From JAMXLO01 sp963812075 (lineage in GTDB: Bacteria > Pseudomonadota > Alphaproteobacteria > Acetobacterales > Acetobacteraceae): a DNA stretch of 64,000 nucleotides. Each line of letters begins with the position of its first letter. Positions within the stretch are counted from its first letter, which is position 1. Both the position numbers and the translations under genes were made by a program. Under the pieces are notes generated by a model. It did not search any database and had not been told where the DNA came from. It saw nothing but the letters and a program-made list of their open reading frames with translations. Positions 61,511 through 64,000 of the stretch are shown here, piece after piece. The stretch covers positions 62,001 to 126,000 of the forward strand of contig CAWETN010000002.1 of the NCBI GenBank assembly GCA_963812075.1. The letters run 5' to 3'.

Positions 61511-62329
61511 TTACGTCGGCCTGCGCTGCCACCCCAGCCAGTCGCACACAGCCTGGCCCATCACCTGCTCCACGTCCTTGCCCTTGAGCCACGGCAGTTC
61601 CTCGGTGAACAGCGTGACGCACTGGCGATAGCTGCACGGCATGCGCGTGATGTCGGTGCCCCAGAAGAAGCGCTGAGGCCCGTAGGCATCGAAGATGCGG
61701 TGCAGCCCGTCATGGATGTCACGGAACGGATAGGCCACGGCAGAATAGCCCGGCGCGCCGGTCGCCTTCACCGCGACGTTCGGGCACTTCGCCAACGAGC
61801 ACAGCGTGTCCAGATCGGCGAACGCCGCGGCTCCCTTGGCCGACCGCACCAATCCCAGATGGTCGATGATCAGCTTCAGGTTGGGATAATTCTCGGCGAT
61901 CTGCCTGAACAGCGGCAGGAAGCGCCAGGCCATCGTGGCAATCGGCGTGCCAGCCTTCTCGGCCGCGGGCCACAGCCAGTCCATCTTGCCGTCCTGGTGC
62001 CAGCTCTCCTGCTCCGGTCGGGTCAGCGACCAGCGCAGGCCGAGCATGCCGGGGCGCTGCTTCCAGGTCTCGATGCGTCTGCGTTCTTCCAGCTTGTCGA
62101 GCGGGAACCAGCCCAGGATGCAGAACCGGTCCGGATACTTCTTCGCGGCCTCCACAGCCATTTCGTTGGAGCCGTTGTCCCAGCTCGGCGGATGCAGCAC
62201 CGCGCCGTTCACGCCGGCCTCATCCATCTCCGCGATCAGCTCTTCGGCCGTGTACCGCGAGGTCTGCCGGTGATGTCCGCTTGGCATGCCGCTGCCCCAG
62301 ATGTGCACCTGCGCGTCGATGATCTGCAT
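61511..62329 (-). CDS. Amidohydrolase family 2 protein
   Basis: A 272-residue TIM-barrel hydrolase: MQIIDAQVHIWGSGMPSGHH (metal site QVH in place of HVH), MDEAGVNGAVLHPPSW, KKYPDRFCILGWFPL, AENYPNLKLIIDHLGL and RFFWGTDITRMPCSYRQCV, with the last Asp ligand in GTDIT. It may hydrolyse a lactone, amide or ester, or decarboxylate, upstream of the ligase. GAAGGAG lies before the ATG. It is first in the amidohydrolase-ligase-dehydratase operon and is divergent from surE. Confidence 0.88.
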   Translation of the reverse strand: MQIIDAQVHIWGSGMPSGHHRQTSRYTAEELIAEMDEAGVNGAVLHPPSWDNGSNEMAVEAAKKYPDRFCILGWFPLDKLEERRRIETWKQRPGMLGLRWSLTRPEQESWHQDGKMDWLWPAAEKAGTPIATMAWRFLPLFRQIAENYPNLKLIIDHLGLVRSAKGAAAFADLDTLCSLAKCPNVAVKATGAPGYSAVAYPFRDIHDGLHRIFDAYGPQRFFWGTDITRMPCSYRQCVTLFTEELPWLKGKDVEQVMGQAVCDWLGWQRRPT

Positions 62330-62415
62330 CGGTCGTCTCCTTCCCGCCCGGTCATGCTGGACGGCGGAGAGCGGACGCGTCAAACAGGCTGCGAACGAAC
62401 AAGCGGAGCGAGCAC

Positions 62416-63195
62416 GTGCTGGATCGGATCCTGCTGACCAACGACGATGGCATCGACGCGCCAGGGCTGGCAATTCTGGAGCAGGTTGCCGCCGAGCTGG
62501 CGCGTGAAGTGTGGGTGGTGGCGCCAGAGCACGACCAGAGCGGCGTCTCGCACGCGATCAGCCTGCACCACGCATTGCGCGTCAGCCGGCAGGGTGAGCG
62601 CCGCTTCGGCATCACCGGCACGCCGGGCGACTGCGCGGCGATGGGCATCTGCCACCTGATGGCCGAATGCGGTCCGCCGCAGCTGCTGCTTTCCGGTGTG
62701 AACCGCGGGCTGAACCTGGGGATGGAGACGGTGTTCTCCGGTACGGTCGGCGGCGCGATGACCGGGATGATGCTCGGCGTGCCGTCGATCGCGCTCAGCC
62801 AGGCGTACAAGGACCGCAATAATCCGCTATGGGACGCATCGCGCACGCTGGGCGCGCAGGTGGTGCGCGACTTGATGGCGATCGGCTGGAGCAAGGACGC
62901 GTGCCTGAACGTGAACTTCCCGGCGTGCCTCGCAGCGGAGGCAGGGCCGATGACGCTGGCGCGGCAGGGCGTCGGGATGGTCGCGGGGATGCATGTCAAT
63001 TCACGCGTCGATCCCCGCGGGATGACATACTACTGGCTCAACTTCCGCCGTGGCGATCGCCAGCAGGGGCCGGAGAGCGACTACGACGCGCTGCGTGCCG
63101 GCAACATCGTGGTGACGCCGCTGCGCTATGATCGGACGGACGAGGACGCGTACCAGGCGCTGGCGGAGAAGCTGCCGCGGTTCAGCGGCGGATAG
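62416..63195 (+). CDS. surE: 5'-nucleotidase SurE
   Basis: A complete 259-residue SurE. The metal site begins ILLTNDDGIDAPG. VVAPEHDQSGVSHAISLHH, GITGTPGDCAAMGICHLM, LLLSGVNRGLNLG and TVFSGTVGGAMTGMMLGVPS are the conserved blocks. SurE removes phosphate from nucleoside monophosphates in stationary phase and stress. The start is GTG. It is divergent from the amidohydrolase operon and is not in its usual place beside pcm and rpoS-type genes. Confidence 0.93.
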   Translation: MLDRILLTNDDGIDAPGLAILEQVAAELAREVWVVAPEHDQSGVSHAISLHHALRVSRQGERRFGITGTPGDCAAMGICHLMAECGPPQLLLSGVNRGLNLGMETVFSGTVGGAMTGMMLGVPSIALSQAYKDRNNPLWDASRTLGAQVVRDLMAIGWSKDACLNVNFPACLAAEAGPMTLARQGVGMVAGMHVNSRVDPRGMTYYWLNFRRGDRQQGPESDYDALRAGNIVVTPLRYDRTDEDAYQALAEKLPRFSGG

Positions 63196-63277
63196 CCTGC
63201 TCGTCGTATGACTGGCCAGCACCGCTTGCCGGGCCGCATGCGCCGCCGGCGACAGGTGCGAAACGCAAGCCGGCGAA

Positions 63278-64000
63278 TCAGAAGCTCCAGAACACCGGGA
63301 CCAGGAACTCGGCGACGACGAAGAACAGCAGCATCAACGGCAGACCGAGCTTCCAGTAGTCCCCGAAACGGTAGCCGCCAGGACCCATCACCATAAGGTT
63401 GACCGGGGTCGCGACCGGGGTCAGGAACGCAGCCGCCGATGCCACCGTGACGCTCATGAGCACGGGCCGGGGCGACACGCCGATCTCGTGTGCGGCGGCC
63501 ACCGCGATCGGGATGATGATGAGTGCTGTCGCTGTGTTGCTGATGAGCTGACCAAGGATCGCCGTCAGCACGAACAGCCCGGCGAGCAGCGCATAAGGAC
63601 CGGCATCGCCCACCAGATGGACCAGCGATTCCGCCAGGAAGTTGGCCGCGCCGCTCTTGGACATGGCAGTGGACAGCGGGATCATGGCGCCGACCAGGAT
63701 CACCGTGGTCCAGTTGATCGAGCGGTAGGCCTGCTCGACCGTCACCACGCGCAGCAGCACCATCGCACAGGCGGCTACCAGGCCGGCGATCGCCGAGGGC
63801 ACAACGCCGGTCGCGAGCAGTGCCACCATCGCGAGCAGCACGGCAATCGCCGACTTCGCTCCCAGGCCCATCGGAACCGCCTGCCGACGCACGAGTTCCG
63901 GGGAATCGACAACCAGCACGTCGGGGTCGTCGAGGTGCTTGTCCAGTGCCTGCCAGGTCCCCTGGAGCAGCAACGTGTCGCCCGCGGCAAGAATGGTTTC
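63278..64000 (-). CDS. SLC13-family permease (5' end beyond window)
   Basis: Only the last 240 residues are present. At the window edge, TILAAGDTLLLQGTWQAL is the end of an RCK_C regulatory domain. A membrane half follows: AIAVLLAMVALLATGVVPSA, INWTTVILVGAMIPLSTAMS, LGQLISNTATALIIIPIAVA (the conserved SNT motif of DASS/NhaD-type carriers) and AAAFLTPVATPVNLMVMGPGGY. The architecture fits divalent anion or sulfate transporters with cytosolic RCK domains. The last residues, LVPVFWSF, end just after the final helix. Confidence 0.88.
   Translation of the reverse strand, partial: ETILAAGDTLLLQGTWQALDKHLDDPDVLVVDSPELVRRQAVPMGLGAKSAIAVLLAMVALLATGVVPSAIAGLVAACAMVLLRVVTVEQAYRSINWTTVILVGAMIPLSTAMSKSGAANFLAESLVHLVGDAGPYALLAGLFVLTAILGQLISNTATALIIIPIAVAAAHEIGVSPRPVLMSVTVASAAAFLTPVATPVNLMVMGPGGYRFGDYWKLGLPLMLLFFVVAEFLVPVFWSF

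Overview
The window is very GC-rich, with short intergenic gaps and a core-gene order (mutY next to dciA, two DsbA-like thioredoxins and smc; leuS-lptE-holA; hemB; rpsD) typical of Alphaproteobacteria. My best guess is a Rhodospirillales/Acetobacteraceae-type soil or freshwater bacterium, inferred from gene content and order only. No rRNA, tRNA, CRISPR array, prophage or complete insertion sequence was seen.

Layout. 1-7.7 kb: a catabolic block with a resorcylate-decarboxylase-like amidohydrolase cut by the window edge, a frameshifted luciferase-like monooxygenase, two SDRs, a metallo-beta-lactamase-fold hydrolase, an iron-ADH-family protein and a family III CoA-transferase. 7.7-14.9 kb: a VapC remnant, a small secreted protein, an orphan PAAR protein, then smc, two DsbA-like proteins and dciA, divergent from mutY. 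15-20 kb: two chemoreceptors that each end in a PilZ domain flank a secreted Cache-domain protein. 19.9-23.1 kb: a split TPP decarboxylase, a Uma2 protein and a TcuA-like flavoprotein. 23.2-26.5 kb: an ECF sigma/anti-sigma/lipoprotein operon divergent from a Gly/Asn-repeat exported protein, with matching sigma-type promoter motifs facing both ways. 26.5-31 kb: hemB, a sulfotransferase, rpsD, a polyphosphate-glucokinase-like ROK kinase and a YaiI-family protein. 31-36.7 kb: IS and transporter debris around dgdA, then NIPSNAP, SnoaL-like, LigB-type dioxygenase and a second luciferase-like oxidoreductase. 36.9-40.2 kb: a DUF3300-DUF2950-lipoprotein cluster. 40.7-45.4 kb: DUF1269, an IS5 remnant, an EthD-like protein, HdeD and kup. 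45.4-52 kb: MarR, msrC, the TPR/DUF6165/YggS operon, a ThiE-like protein, a heavily frame-broken porin and a DUF3576 lipoprotein. 52-56.4 kb: leuS-lptE-holA. 56.4-64 kb: PRC-barrel, MFS, cupin, an operon of MaoC-type dehydratase, acyl-CoA synthetase and amidohydrolase, then surE and the end of an SLC13 permease.

A property of the sequence itself affects the annotation. Many otherwise intact genes, including the core genes smc and kup, are interrupted by isolated frame changes that are nearly all explained by one extra base. This looks more like insertion errors in the underlying sequence than real gene decay. I therefore give such genes their full reconstructed span and state where the frame changes. 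True remnants (VapC, receiver domain, MFS, IS3, IS5) are different: they are also missing large parts.

The most promising biology is the tandem chemoreceptor-PilZ pair with its stand-alone periplasmic Cache protein, and the ECF regulon with mirror-image promoters and a glycine-rich export product. Smaller items are a 26-residue membrane peptide and a Shine-Dalgarno sequence locked in a perfect hairpin.
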